From: Oscillatoria salina IIICB1
GTDB lineage: Bacteria; Cyanobacteriota; Cyanobacteriia; Cyanobacteriales; SIO1D9
Reading direction: 5' to 3'
Length of the DNA: 62,122 nt
Assembly: GCF_020144665.1 (NCBI RefSeq)
Contig: NZ_JAAHBQ010000035.1
Span: 1 to 62,122, forward strand
Part shown: one piece after another, positions 27,996 through 37,263 of the stretch
How positions within the stretch are numbered: the stretch's first letter is position 1
Layout of the letters: every line of letters begins with the position of its first letter
Position numbers and translations under genes: made by a program
Notes under the pieces: model-generated
Database searches by the model: none
What the model was told of the DNA's origin: nothing
Seen by the model: the letters and a program-made list of their open reading frames with translations, nothing else

Positions 27996-30074
27996 TCCGA
28001 TTGGGGTTGAGGAATTTTTCCCTTTCTGCCCCTCTGTTGTTTGCAATACTCGACTGGCATTAAGAATCGCTAATAAAGCCACTCCTACATCAGCAAATAC
28101 GGCTTCCCAGAGGCTTGCTACTCCGATCGCGCCCAGACCAATAAAAACGATTTTCACTCCTAAAGCGATGATAATGTTTTGCCAGACAATTCTCAGAGTT
28201 CGGCGGGAAATGGCGATCGCTTCTGCTACTTTCGAGGGTGCATCGGTCATAATAACTACGTCGGCGGTTTCAATGGCTGCGTCTGAACCTAATCCGCCCA
28301 TTGCAATTCCGACATCAGCACGAGCAATTACTGGTGCGTCGTTGATGCCATCGCCAACAAATACTACTTTATGGTGAGTCTGGTTTACTTTTCTGACGAT
28401 CTCCTCTAAAGCATTCACCTTATCCTCTGGTAAAAGTTCGGCTTGATAGCGATCGATTTTGAGTTCGCGAGCAATCTTTTCTGCTATGGGCTGACTGTCT
28501 CCTGTGAGCATTACGGTTTGAATTTGCTGTTGATGTAGTGCTTGAATCGCTTTGAGAGCATCTTTTTTCAGTTCATCGGCAATCATAATTCGCCCACTGT
28601 ATTCACCATCGATCGCTAAGTGAGCGACGGTACCATCTACGACACAAACATCGTGGGGAATTTCTTCTCGACGTAGTAGGCGATCGTTTCCTGCGAGTAC
28701 AACTCTACCGTCAACTTGGGCGCGAATACCGTGTCCGGCAATTTCTTGATAATTTTTTAATTGAGAAGCATCAATCGGTTTTCCGTAGGCTTGTCGAATC
28801 GACTGGGCTACGGGATGATTTGACCCAGATTCGGCTTTGGCAGCTAATTCTAACAGTTGCTCTTGACTCAAACCATTATGGGAAATAATCTCAGTGACTC
28901 GAAAGTTACCTTCGGTAAGCGTCCCTGTTTTATCGAAGACGACGGTTTTTACTTGAGTTAGAGCATCCAAAAAGGTGGAGCCTTTAATCAAAATACCTCG
29001 CTTGGCTGCTCCACCAATACCGCCAAAGTAACCTAGAGGAATACTAATGACTAAGCCACAGGGACAAGAAATTACCAACAGCACCAAGGCTCGATAAGTC
29101 CAGGTATTTGCTGTTGCTCCTGAAATCAGCAAGGGTGGTAACAGGGCAACTGCTAGGGAAAGAAAGACGACGATGGGTGTATAGTAACGGGCAAAGCGGG
29201 TAATAAACTTTTCGGTGTCGGCTTTTTTGCTTCTGGCGTTTTCTACTAACTCTAAAATTTTGGCAATGGATGACTCGCCAAAAAGCTTGGTAACGCGAAT
29301 GGTTAGCCCTCCCGACTGGGCGATCGTTCCGGCTAAGACGATATCTCCGGTTACGACTGTACGAGGTACTGATTCTCCTGTTAAGGCGGAAGTATCTAGT
29401 TGCGAACTTCCTTCGATAATCTCTCCGTCGAGGGGGATTTTCTCGCCTGGACGTACCCGAATTATCTCCCCAATCTTAACTCGATCGGGGGAAACGGTTT
29501 TGATCTCGCCGTTAACTAAAAGGTTGGCAGTATCGGGACGCACTTCTAGTAAGGCTCGAATCGAACGACGCGATCGCCCTACGGCTAAACCCTGTACCAA
29601 TTCTCCTATTTGAAAAAACAGCATTACGGCTACGGCTTCTGGTAGTTCGTGAATGGCGATCGCGCCGATGGTAGCAATGGTCATCAGAAAGTTCTCGTCA
29701 AAGATGCGACCTCGCAATATATTCCGCCCCGCAGTGGTTAATACTCCCCAACCACATAGTAAGTAAGCAGGAATCAGCACAGCATATTCGGCAAGAGAAA
29801 AGGGAGTATTATGTAAAGGATCGTGAAATATCACTCCGATTAATAAAAGTGGTGTGGCGATCGCGATCGGTCTTAATTCACGCCACCAGTTAAATTCACT
29901 CGCGTCGTGACTGTTACCGCAACACTCATCATGGTGAGTTTCAACCTCACAAACAGCTTCGAGGGAATGCCCAGAGTTACTGCGATCGCCACACTCATTA
30001 TGGGTTGTTACTTCAGATACGGGTTCGGGGGAATGCTCGTTACAGCATCCTTGATGATGATGGTGTTCTGCCAT
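27993..30074 (-). CDS. Zinc/cadmium-type P1B ATPase (ZiaA/ZntA-like)
   Basis: 693 residues. The first 60 residues are rich in His, Cys and Glu (MAEHHHHQGCCNEH, HHDECCGN) but lack the usual ferredoxin-like GMxCxxC domain. Membrane and catalytic motifs are complete: actuator ALTGESVP, CPC metal site in VISCPCGLVIS, phosphorylation site VFDKTGTLTEG, HP motif SGSNHPVAQSI and hinge GDGINDAPVIARADVGIAMG. The CPC motif and the regulator upstream point to export of Zn, Cd, Co or Pb. Two tandem SmtB-type boxes lie 34-63 bp upstream of the start. It runs in the same direction as the Uma2 and SmtB-like genes but has its own operator. Confidence 0.9.
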   Translation of the reverse strand: MAEHHHHQGCCNEHSPEPVSEVTTHNECGDRSNSGHSLEAVCEVETHHDECCGNSHDASEFNWWRELRPIAIATPLLLIGVIFHDPLHNTPFSLAEYAVLIPAYLLCGWGVLTTAGRNILRGRIFDENFLMTIATIGAIAIHELPEAVAVMLFFQIGELVQGLAVGRSRRSIRALLEVRPDTANLLVNGEIKTVSPDRVKIGEIIRVRPGEKIPLDGEIIEGSSQLDTSALTGESVPRTVVTGDIVLAGTIAQSGGLTIRVTKLFGESSIAKILELVENARSKKADTEKFITRFARYYTPIVVFLSLAVALLPPLLISGATANTWTYRALVLLVISCPCGLVISIPLGYFGGIGGAAKRGILIKGSTFLDALTQVKTVVFDKTGTLTEGNFRVTEIISHNGLSQEQLLELAAKAESGSNHPVAQSIRQAYGKPIDASQLKNYQEIAGHGIRAQVDGRVVLAGNDRLLRREEIPHDVCVVDGTVAHLAIDGEYSGRIMIADELKKDALKAIQALHQQQIQTVMLTGDSQPIAEKIARELKIDRYQAELLPEDKVNALEEIVRKVNQTHHKVVFVGDGINDAPVIARADVGIAMGGLGSDAAIETADVVIMTDAPSKVAEAIAISRRTLRIVWQNIIIALGVKIVFIGLGAIGVASLWEAVFADVGVALLAILNASRVLQTTEGQKGKNSSTPIG

Positions 30075-30107
30075 AGCAATACCTACTGTGAGAAACTTCT
30101 GAATATC

Positions 30108-30137
30108 TGAAAGATTATTCAGATGAAAGATTATTCA
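30108..30137 (-). promoter_or_regulatory. Tandem SmtB/ZiaR-type operators before the metal ATPase
   Basis: TGAAAGATTATTCA occurs twice, at 30108-30121 and 30124-30137, separated by two bases. Each copy has the TGAA-N6-TTCA form of ArsR/SmtB-family operators. The left box also forms a wider dyad, CTGAATA...TATTCAG (30099-30122). Position suits repression of the ATPase gene by the SmtB-like protein encoded at 30831-31226. Confidence 0.75.
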
Positions 30138-30168
30138 AATTATAGAGTAAGTAGCTGTGCAAAACAAA

Positions 30169-30813
30169 TTATTTGTTTTCCCTTGACTGTAAAGTCTGAC
30201 TAAATTCTCTCAAAGCTACAGAAGAACCGACTTGCCAAGCGCGATCGACATATTGAGTAACAATTTCTTTGACCGAAAAATCGAGAAAAATAAGACTGGT
30301 ATCGGTTTCTACATAGCTGTTATCGGTAAAACGATAGATGTGTAACTCATTAGCTTTGTAAATCCAGACTTCGGGAATTGCTAGAGAAATGTAATCTTCG
30401 ATGCGAGTAAAAGATGTAACATCGATCTCAATTGCTAAATCGGGTGGCGGATCGATACTCATATCTAGCTTACGTTTTCCCAGTATTGCTTGATAATTCT
30501 CGATATAAAAACAAGCATCGGGTTCTAATCCCGGTTCTTTCCCATACCTTAGTGTTATCGGGTGAAAGCTATCCCAATCTCGGTCTTGATGACGTAGTAG
30601 TGCTTTGACTAAATCGACAATAACATCAATTTCTTTGCCATGTTCGGGTAAGGGACTCATCAGTAATATGTGGTTATCCCGGAAACGAAGACGGGGAATA
30701 GCGCGATCGCCTAACCGTTCTAAAAGTTGTTCGTAATCGGCTATAGTACCAGGAAACTGTAATCTTGTTCCTGCGGGAAGATCGATTTTATCTGGGGTGA
30801 TAGTCGGTAACAT
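30169..30813 (-). CDS. Uma2-family (DUF820) PD-(D/E)xK-like protein
   Basis: 214 residues. The core of the restriction-endonuclease-like fold shows as LEPDACFYIENY and PPDLAIEIDVTS, with the acidic and Asp/Glu-x-Asp positions of the active site and a downstream helix (ISLAIPEVWIYKANELHIYR). Uma2 proteins are abundant in cyanobacteria and most have no known role. It begins 17 bp after the SmtB-like gene on the same strand, so co-transcription is likely, and it sits between the metal repressor and its probable target. Confidence 0.82.
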   Translation of the reverse strand: MLPTITPDKIDLPAGTRLQFPGTIADYEQLLERLGDRAIPRLRFRDNHILLMSPLPEHGKEIDVIVDLVKALLRHQDRDWDSFHPITLRYGKEPGLEPDACFYIENYQAILGKRKLDMSIDPPPDLAIEIDVTSFTRIEDYISLAIPEVWIYKANELHIYRFTDNSYVETDTSLIFLDFSVKEIVTQYVDRAWQVGSSVALREFSQTLQSRENK

Positions 30814-30830
30814 CTTTTTGAGATTTAATT

Positions 30831-31226
30831 TTATCCTTCATCGAGGTGGTCGGCTACTTCTCGATAGAGAGTCACAATATGGTCGTCAGCAAGACTATAA
30901 TAGACGTTGCGACCTTGACGACGATATTTGACGAGCTTTTGCGATCGCAACACTCTTAGCTGATGAGATACCGCCGATTCGCCCATTTTGACGCTCGCTG
31001 CTAAGTCGCAAACACAAAGCTCTTGCTGCGCTAAAGCTGAAAGCAATTTTAGCCGATGAGGGTCAGAGAGAACGCTAAAAAATTCTGCCATTTGTTGCGC
31101 CTTTTCGGTTGCTAGAACCTTACGTTGAACCTGCCACACATTATCTAGATGAACTAAAGATTCTTCACAGCCAGGAGCATCAGAAGATAAAGGAGTTTGT
31201 TTATTTAAGGAACTAGAGTCAGCCAT
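30831..31226 (-). CDS. SmtB/ZiaR-type ArsR-family metal-sensing repressor
   Basis: 131 residues. The winged helix is complete: [20 protein letters not shown], then [20 protein letters not shown] and [13 protein letters not shown]. Both metal-site types of the family are suggested: ELCVCDLA in helix 3 with an upstream cysteine and histidine ([12 protein letters not shown]), and [16 protein letters not shown] in helix 5. This combination is characteristic of SmtB and ZiaR, which release DNA on zinc binding. A TGAA-N6-TTCA operator lies about 50 bp upstream, consistent with autoregulation, and a tandem pair precedes the metal ATPase gene. Confidence 0.9.
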   Translation of the reverse strand: MADSSSLNKQTPLSSDAPGCEESLVHLDNVWQVQRKVLATEKAQQMAEFFSVLSDPHRLKLLSALAQQELCVCDLAASVKMGESAVSHQLRVLRSQKLVKYRRQGRNVYYSLADDHIVTLYREVADHLDEG

Positions 31227-31277
31227 GCGAAATTAGTTTTTAGACTTGACTCTATGATACTAAGAATCATTACCATT

Positions 31278-31291
31278 TGAATAGTCGTTCA
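31278..31291 (-). promoter_or_regulatory. SmtB-type operator before the repressor gene
   Basis: TGAATAGTCGTTCA has the TGAA-N6-TTCA dyad and lies 51 bp upstream of the repressor start. Its half-sites match those of the pair at 30108-30137. Confidence 0.68.
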
Positions 31292-31315
31292 GATAATGGG
31301 ATGTTTAACCCGATC

Positions 31316-31912
31316 TTAATATCGAGCTAATTTTGCGCCTTTTTTGCCTGTGGTGAGCCAAATTAGCGCCCTAGCTCCGTCGCGGACGCATTTGCTAACT
31401 GGTTCTGTTTTTTTCTCTGAAGGTACAGAAATCGGTTTGAGGACTATGCCTCGACTTCCGAAGACGATTTCGCCAATGACGCGGGCGCGACGCATATGAT
31501 AGTCGGAGGTAACGAGGTAAACACTATCTATATTTTCTGCTTGCAATTCGTCCACTAATGTGGTAAAGTTCGTAACTGTATCGAGAGCGCTACGGTCGAT
31601 GTGGAGACGCGATCGCTCAATCCCCGCATTGTTAAAAATTCTTTCCGCATACCAGTGAGGACTACCACCAGACACCCAAATATGTAACTCTGGATCTTGT
31701 TGAGCTAATTTGGCGGCAAACCGTTCTCTTTCTTCAGCTCCACCTAGCACAAAAACTGCTTCAGGTTTGACGATATAACTCATTACTTCTCGATAGCCAA
31801 ACCACAAAGAAACAGCAATTATTGGTAACAACCAGACACCCAGACGAAAGCGATTTCGCTGACGATTACGAAAAAGATTTTTTTGCTTGTGAGAACCAAT
31901 TTTTAACAACAT
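31316..31912 (-). CDS. YdcF/ElyC-like DUF218 membrane protein, second copy
   Basis: 198 residues from ATG 31912; a longer TTG start at 31954 is possible. The N-terminus is basic and followed by one membrane segment (LGVWLLPIIAVSLWFGYREV). The DUF218 core is clear: AVFVLGGAEERERFAAKL, HIWVSGGSPHWYAERIF, VYLVTSDYHMRRARVIGEIV. The stop lies 90 bp from the SmtB-type operator. It parallels the protein at 22708-23385. Confidence 0.8.
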   Translation of the reverse strand: MLLKIGSHKQKNLFRNRQRNRFRLGVWLLPIIAVSLWFGYREVMSYIVKPEAVFVLGGAEERERFAAKLAQQDPELHIWVSGGSPHWYAERIFNNAGIERSRLHIDRSALDTVTNFTTLVDELQAENIDSVYLVTSDYHMRRARVIGEIVFGSRGIVLKPISVPSEKKTEPVSKCVRDGARALIWLTTGKKGAKLARY

Positions 31913-32076
31913 GAATAAGATACTTTTTCTGGTTGTTTTGGAAAAAATAGACAAGTAAGTTTAAACTCCTCGCCTTAGTTTACCGCTAAAAACAGTAAAA
32001 AGTAACCAGGATTTCACCCTTATTTAAGGTTATTTTCAACGGGACTGGCCGGATTTGAACCGGCGACCTAGCGCTT

Positions 32077-32919
32077 CAGATTTGTGTGAGTTTCCTCACT
32101 CTCCGGACTATTCCTTCACCCTAGGTATTTTACCTTTAGGTGGTAGCCGTTATGTTGTAGGAGGTTTGTATTTTATAAAGCATACTAGGATGGATATAAG
32201 GTCGCAAAAAGTCAAGAAATTTTTTTCCTTCTTTTGTCCCCATTCGCAAACGGTAAGTTTCTTTCGCTTTACTTAGTCCCCATCTAAATCCCCATAAGTC
32301 AGAAAAATAAGTAACAATCAGCTCATTTTCTAACTTAGATAGATAAGTATTTAGGGTAACTTCGAGAGCGTGAATTTTACCGTTTTTCTTCTTAAAGGAC
32401 TTGGAACCTTTATCCATGAACCATATTGCTATTCCTTGGGGAGTTAAGAGATTCAGGAAATTTCTCGTAATTGTTAGATTTTTTCCTGGATATAACTTTT
32501 TAATCAACACCCTGGTTAAAGGAATTAACTTTGGTTCAATCCGAAAAAGAACTTTGCCTTTTTTCGTTTTCCATTGAGAAATACTAACTGGTTTGAGGGT
32601 AATTTGTTCGAGAAGATGCTGCTTAAAAATTAAGTAATCTTCTTGATTTTCACTGTGTTCGATAAAGAAGTTATTCTCACGAATTTTTCCTGTACCCAAC
32701 AACATTCCAGCTAGTACGCCTCGTTGCTCTACTTTTGATGAGACATTGTAGTCCATCATGCGATCGCTCTCTACAACCAGTCTCTGCACCTTCCAGACGA
32801 TATTGGAAATATCGCTTGGCTTGGCTCAAGATTACCTTATCTGTTACTAGACAGACTTAGGCTTCCTTGACTTTGACTACATTCATGCGTGAAGTTTCCC
32901 TCACGATGCCCGATCTTTC
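32077..32919 (-). ncRNA. Group I intron, 843 nt, in tRNA-Arg(CCU)
   Basis: It follows U36 of the exon and ends in G. On the minus strand the conserved core elements appear in order: P2 hairpin CGTGA/TCACG, P element CAAGGAAGCCTAAG, P5 stem TCTGT/ACAGA, Q element GGTAATCTTGAGCCAAG, P6 hairpin CGATAT/ATATCG, R element GTGCAGAGACTGG, then an open frame, then S element AAGGAATAGTCCGG and a P9 hairpin GTGAG-GAAA-CTCAC. The P/Q/S wording is close to that of the cyanobacterial tRNA-Leu intron class (IC3). The protein frame sits between R and S, in the P8 region. Confidence 0.9.
32136..32759 (-). CDS. LAGLIDADG-type intron protein lacking both catalytic acids
   Basis: 207 residues from ATG 32759; an upstream GTG would overlap the R element of the intron core. 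Two LAGLIDADG helices are recognisable: VLAGMLLGTGKI early and GIAIWFMDKGSKS near the middle, in the style of the type-2 LAGLIDADG family. Family members normally read LLGDG and MDDGS; here the catalytic aspartates appear as Thr and Lys. The frame is otherwise intact, basic and full length (KTKKGKVLFRIEPKLIPLTR). It may be a former homing endonuclease kept as an RNA-splicing helper, or newly decaying. Activity cannot be judged from sequence alone. Confidence 0.78.
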   Translation of the reverse strand: MMDYNVSSKVEQRGVLAGMLLGTGKIRENNFFIEHSENQEDYLIFKQHLLEQITLKPVSISQWKTKKGKVLFRIEPKLIPLTRVLIKKLYPGKNLTITRNFLNLLTPQGIAIWFMDKGSKSFKKKNGKIHALEVTLNTYLSKLENELIVTYFSDLWGFRWGLSKAKETYRLRMGTKEGKKFLDFLRPYIHPSMLYKIQTSYNITATT

Positions 32920-32995
32920 AGGAGGCGCTTGCTCTATCCAACTGAGCCACAGCCCCAAAATTGATCCTTAAATATCATAGCAGTTATCGTTAACA

Positions 32996-33140
32996 GTTGG
33001 GGACTGGGAAGAGGGGGAAGACAAGGAGGAGGGGGAAGACAAGGAGGAGGGGGAAGACAAGGAGGAAGTGGATGGTAAACTGCTAATTGTTCACTGACTA
33101 CTGATAACTGATAACTGGTAACTGTTCACTGTTCACTGAA
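32996..33140. repeat. 18-bp tandem repeat and heptamer repeats upstream of the tRNA
   Basis: GAGGGGGAAGACAAGGAG is repeated three times (33011-33064), bordered by GGGGACT on one side and GATAACT/TTCACTG units on the other. It lies just upstream of the tRNA 5' end, so the tRNA promoter must be within about 40 bp or inside the repeats. Confidence 0.8.
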
Positions 33141-33152
33141 CCCAGTCCCTAA

Positions 33153-34768
<1,616 letters not shown>

Positions 34769-34783
34769 CCTCTCAGACAAATC

Positions 34784-36244
34784 TCATCCAGCCTGAATTA
34801 ACTTATCTTTCAGTAGTTTACCTAAAATCGAGATGCCCCGCTCAATTACTTCTGGTGAATGAGAAAAATTGATTCGCATTGCGTTATAACCCCCTTGTCC
34901 AGGAAAAAATGAATTTCCTGGTGAAACAAGTACATTTTGCGCCAAGGCTTCTCGGTAAACGTCCAATAAAGGCAACTTTTCCGGTAGCTGCACCCATAAG
35001 AAAATACCGCCTTCGGGAACTGTCCAAGTAGCTTCGTCAGGAAAATAACGTTCTAAAGCTGCTAACATTTGATTGCGATTTTGCAAATTACTTGCTTGTA
35101 AACGTTTCAAGTGACGGCGATAATGACCAGATCCTAAATATTCGCTGACTATAGCTTGGGAAACAGTAGAAACGTGCAAATCGTGGAGTAATTTTTGTTC
35201 TAATAAATTGGCATAATTTTGCCCAGTAGCTACCATATAGCCGACTCTTAATCCAGGCATTAATGTCTTAGAAAATGTCCCCACATAAATCACTGTATCT
35301 TCGCGATCTAGTGCTTTTATTGGTGCTGGTGGGGGCTCGAAACTTAAACCTTCATAAGCATTATCTTCTAAGATTAAACATTCATATTCTTCTGCTAAAG
35401 CTAGCAGTTGGCGCCGATGAGAAGTTGAGGTAGTTAATCCAGTAGGATTTTGTAAGGTACTGACAGTATAAATTAACTTTGGTCGATGACTGCGAAGATA
35501 TTGTTCGAGAAATTCTAAATTCATTCCTTCCCCAGTGATGGGAATACCTATAATTCTGGCGCCAATATCTTCTAAAATTGCTAAAGCACCGTGATAGCCG
35601 GGACTTTCAACTATTACCCAATCTCCCGGTTTAACGTAGTAACGAAAGATTAAAGATAAGCCTTGCGCGGAACCATTGGTAATAATTAAATTACCTGGTG
35701 AAACGGCTAATCCTTGCTGAACTAACATTTGGGCAATTTGTTCGCGCAAACGACATTGTCCGTGAGCTAAACCATAGTTAAAAAGTGTATCAGAGACTTG
35801 TTTCATTGCTCGTCGGGCGATACGCTGAAGGTCATCTAAATCTGATTTGATCGGTAAACCGCCGCTTAAGTCAATGATTTCTGCGGGATGACAAACTGCG
35901 CGGGTAGAAGCTTGATATTGAGCGATAAAGGAACTATTTCGCTGTTTAGCAACGATCGCGTCTTGTTTCGGTGCAAAATTTGATTCTCGTTTCGGTGAGG
36001 TGGCTGTTTCCGAGTTGACAAAATAACCTGCACCGGGACGTGCGTGAATTAAACCGTCAGCTTCCAAAACGCCGTAAGCTTCAATTACAGTCAGTTTATT
36101 GACTTGGGTACTATTCGCTAAAGAACGAATCGAAGGTAAACGATCGCCAGGTTTTAATGCTCCTGACTCGATTAAGCGATGCAGGCGATCGCGTATCTGC
36201 AAGTATACGGGTTTGGTCGCACAACGGTCTAGGGGAATTCTCAC
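34784..36244 (-). CDS. MocR-type GntR regulator with aminotransferase domain
   Basis: 486 residues, GTG start at 36244 with AGGA about 8 bases upstream. Residues 1-75 are a GntR winged helix (YLQIRDRLHRLIESGALKPG, RLPSIRSLANSTQVNKLTVI). Residues 115-480 are a class I aminotransferase fold: NGSAQGLSLIFRYYVKPGDW, LQNPTGLTTS, EDNAYEGLSF, and the PLP lysine in YVGTFSKTLMPGLRVGYM. Members sense PLP or amino compounds and often control their own gene and a neighbour. Two direct copies and one inverted copy of a TACAGTT motif lie 55-113 bp upstream. Confidence 0.9.
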   Translation of the reverse strand: MRIPLDRCATKPVYLQIRDRLHRLIESGALKPGDRLPSIRSLANSTQVNKLTVIEAYGVLEADGLIHARPGAGYFVNSETATSPKRESNFAPKQDAIVAKQRNSSFIAQYQASTRAVCHPAEIIDLSGGLPIKSDLDDLQRIARRAMKQVSDTLFNYGLAHGQCRLREQIAQMLVQQGLAVSPGNLIITNGSAQGLSLIFRYYVKPGDWVIVESPGYHGALAILEDIGARIIGIPITGEGMNLEFLEQYLRSHRPKLIYTVSTLQNPTGLTTSTSHRRQLLALAEEYECLILEDNAYEGLSFEPPPAPIKALDREDTVIYVGTFSKTLMPGLRVGYMVATGQNYANLLEQKLLHDLHVSTVSQAIVSEYLGSGHYRRHLKRLQASNLQNRNQMLAALERYFPDEATWTVPEGGIFLWVQLPEKLPLLDVYREALAQNVLVSPGNSFFPGQGGYNAMRINFSHSPEVIERGISILGKLLKDKLIQAG

Positions 36245-36299
36245 AATTTCGTCCTCCCTGGCACTAATTGCCAGTGTAGTCTTTCACTGGGCTAATTAC

Positions 36300-36356
36300 C
36301 TAGTACAGTTTTGCTAATTTTTACTAGTACAGTTTCACTTTTCGGCAACTGTACTA
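36300..36356 (-). promoter_or_regulatory. Repeated operator upstream of the MocR gene
   Basis: CTAGTACAGTTT occurs at 36300-36311 and again at 36324-36335, 24 bp apart, and the inverted form AACTGTACTA lies at 36347-36356. Directly repeated sites spaced by two or three helical turns are usual for MocR regulators, so this is a likely autoregulatory site. Confidence 0.65.
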
Positions 36357-36481
36357 CTCAAACTGAGGAAATCTGTACCTTCTCAGTTATCTATTTCTCG
36401 GTCATAGTAAAAATAGTTCCATATTTTAGCGCGCAAAGACGCATTCCGTAAGGGTAGACGCAAAGAAAGAGGTGTAAGACG

Positions 36482-36757
36482 ATGAGAAATGGCGCTATTC
36501 GAGCTACAGTTACGCCAAAAGATGTTAATTTGGGGTTTTTGTTCGAGAAAATTTGGCAAGTTGTTGCTAAAGATATTGTTTGGGAATACCTCCTCAATAT
36601 TACGGTACGAAGTTCTGAGCCGCGAATTTACGAAAAGCGCGATCGCTACGGAAAGACTTATTGGCAAGTTTACGATCCAGTTACTAATTTCTGTTATTCT
36701 TTTGATTCGGAAAATGAAGTCCGAATTTGGTTAGAAAAACGTTACTACAGTAAGTAA
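36482..36757 (+). CDS. Small protein of unknown function
   Basis: 91 residues at most. The second half is the convincing part: SSEPRIYEKRDRYGKTYWQV followed by YDPVTNFCYSFDSENEVRIW, a compact, aromatic-rich sequence with a HIP1 copy inside the coding region. The ATG at 36482 follows GTGTAAGAC; the sequence just upstream (GCGCGCAAAGACGCATTCCG) is of the dispersed-repeat type, so the true start is uncertain. Two more small frames follow on the same strand. No family was recognised. Confidence 0.6.
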   Translation: MRNGAIRATVTPKDVNLGFLFEKIWQVVAKDIVWEYLLNITVRSSEPRIYEKRDRYGKTYWQVYDPVTNFCYSFDSENEVRIWLEKRYYSK

Positions 36758-36782
36758 AAATTAATTAGTTTACGATGAGATT

Positions 36783-36932
36783 ATGCTGAAATTAGCTTAC
36801 AAACTCAATTATCAAGAGCGCCGCAATTGCTTTAACTCCAAGTTAATCCAACTCGTCAAACAAGTTTGGCTTTTTAGCCTTTACTACGGCAAGTTTATTT
36901 CCACTCGTCCCGAACAAAGAAACAAGATTTAG
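36783..36932 (+). CDS. Small basic protein, 49 residues
   Basis: ATG-started frame 25 bp after the previous gene, reading MLKLAYKLNYQERRNCFNSK and ending GKFISTRPEQRNKI. It is basic with a hydrophobic middle (LVKQVWLFSLYYG). Its position between two other small frames on the same strand favours a real gene, but no family is recognised. Confidence 0.45.
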   Translation: MLKLAYKLNYQERRNCFNSKLIQLVKQVWLFSLYYGKFISTRPEQRNKI

Positions 36933-36949
36933 ATTCGAGTATCTTAACT

Positions 36950-37126
36950 ATGTTAACCCGCGATTCCCAATCCAAACCAGGAAAATTTTTCTCTCGCTTT
37001 GACAACCTAAAAGCAGCAAAAAAGCCAAAAGATCGACCCCAAATTAAACTACAAGTTTGTGTAGTAACCAAACGAGAAATTTCTGAATTTCGCCGAGGTG
37101 AAAAACAAGTATTACAGCTCGGATAA
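36950..37126 (+). CDS. Small basic protein, 58 residues
   Basis: The ATG lies 17 bp after the preceding small frame. It reads MLTRDSQSKPGKFFSRFDNL, then a strongly basic stretch (KAAKKPKDRPQIKLQVCVV) and TKREISEFRRGEKQVLQLG. The composition looks like a soluble nucleic-acid-binding or ribosome-associated small protein; this is a guess from charge only. Confidence 0.5.
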   Translation: MLTRDSQSKPGKFFSRFDNLKAAKKPKDRPQIKLQVCVVTKREISEFRRGEKQVLQLG

Positions 37127-37263
37127 AGTTCGTAGTGAGGGCTTTAGCCCTCATTGAATAAACTCCTAAATATATAGAATATAATCGCCAAAAAGATACA
37201 GATGTGCTAAACTAATTCTCAATTTAAATTTACTGAGCATAAACACAAACAAAAAGCCAAACA

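Larger units (their letters stand above)
32040..32956 (-). tRNA. tRNA-Arg(CCU) interrupted by a group I intron
   Basis: The two exons, 32920-32956 and 32040-32076, join into a 74-nt tRNA. The acceptor is GGGGCTG/CAGTCCC with G73, the D stem GCTC/GAGC, the anticodon stem AGCGC/GCGCT with loop CTCCTAA, and the T arm GCCGG-TTCAAAT-CCGGC. All stems pair fully apart from one G-U in the acceptor. The anticodon is CCU (Arg, codon AGG). The interruption falls between positions 36 and 37, directly after the anticodon, so without splicing the tRNA cannot form. CCA is not encoded. Confidence 0.93.
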
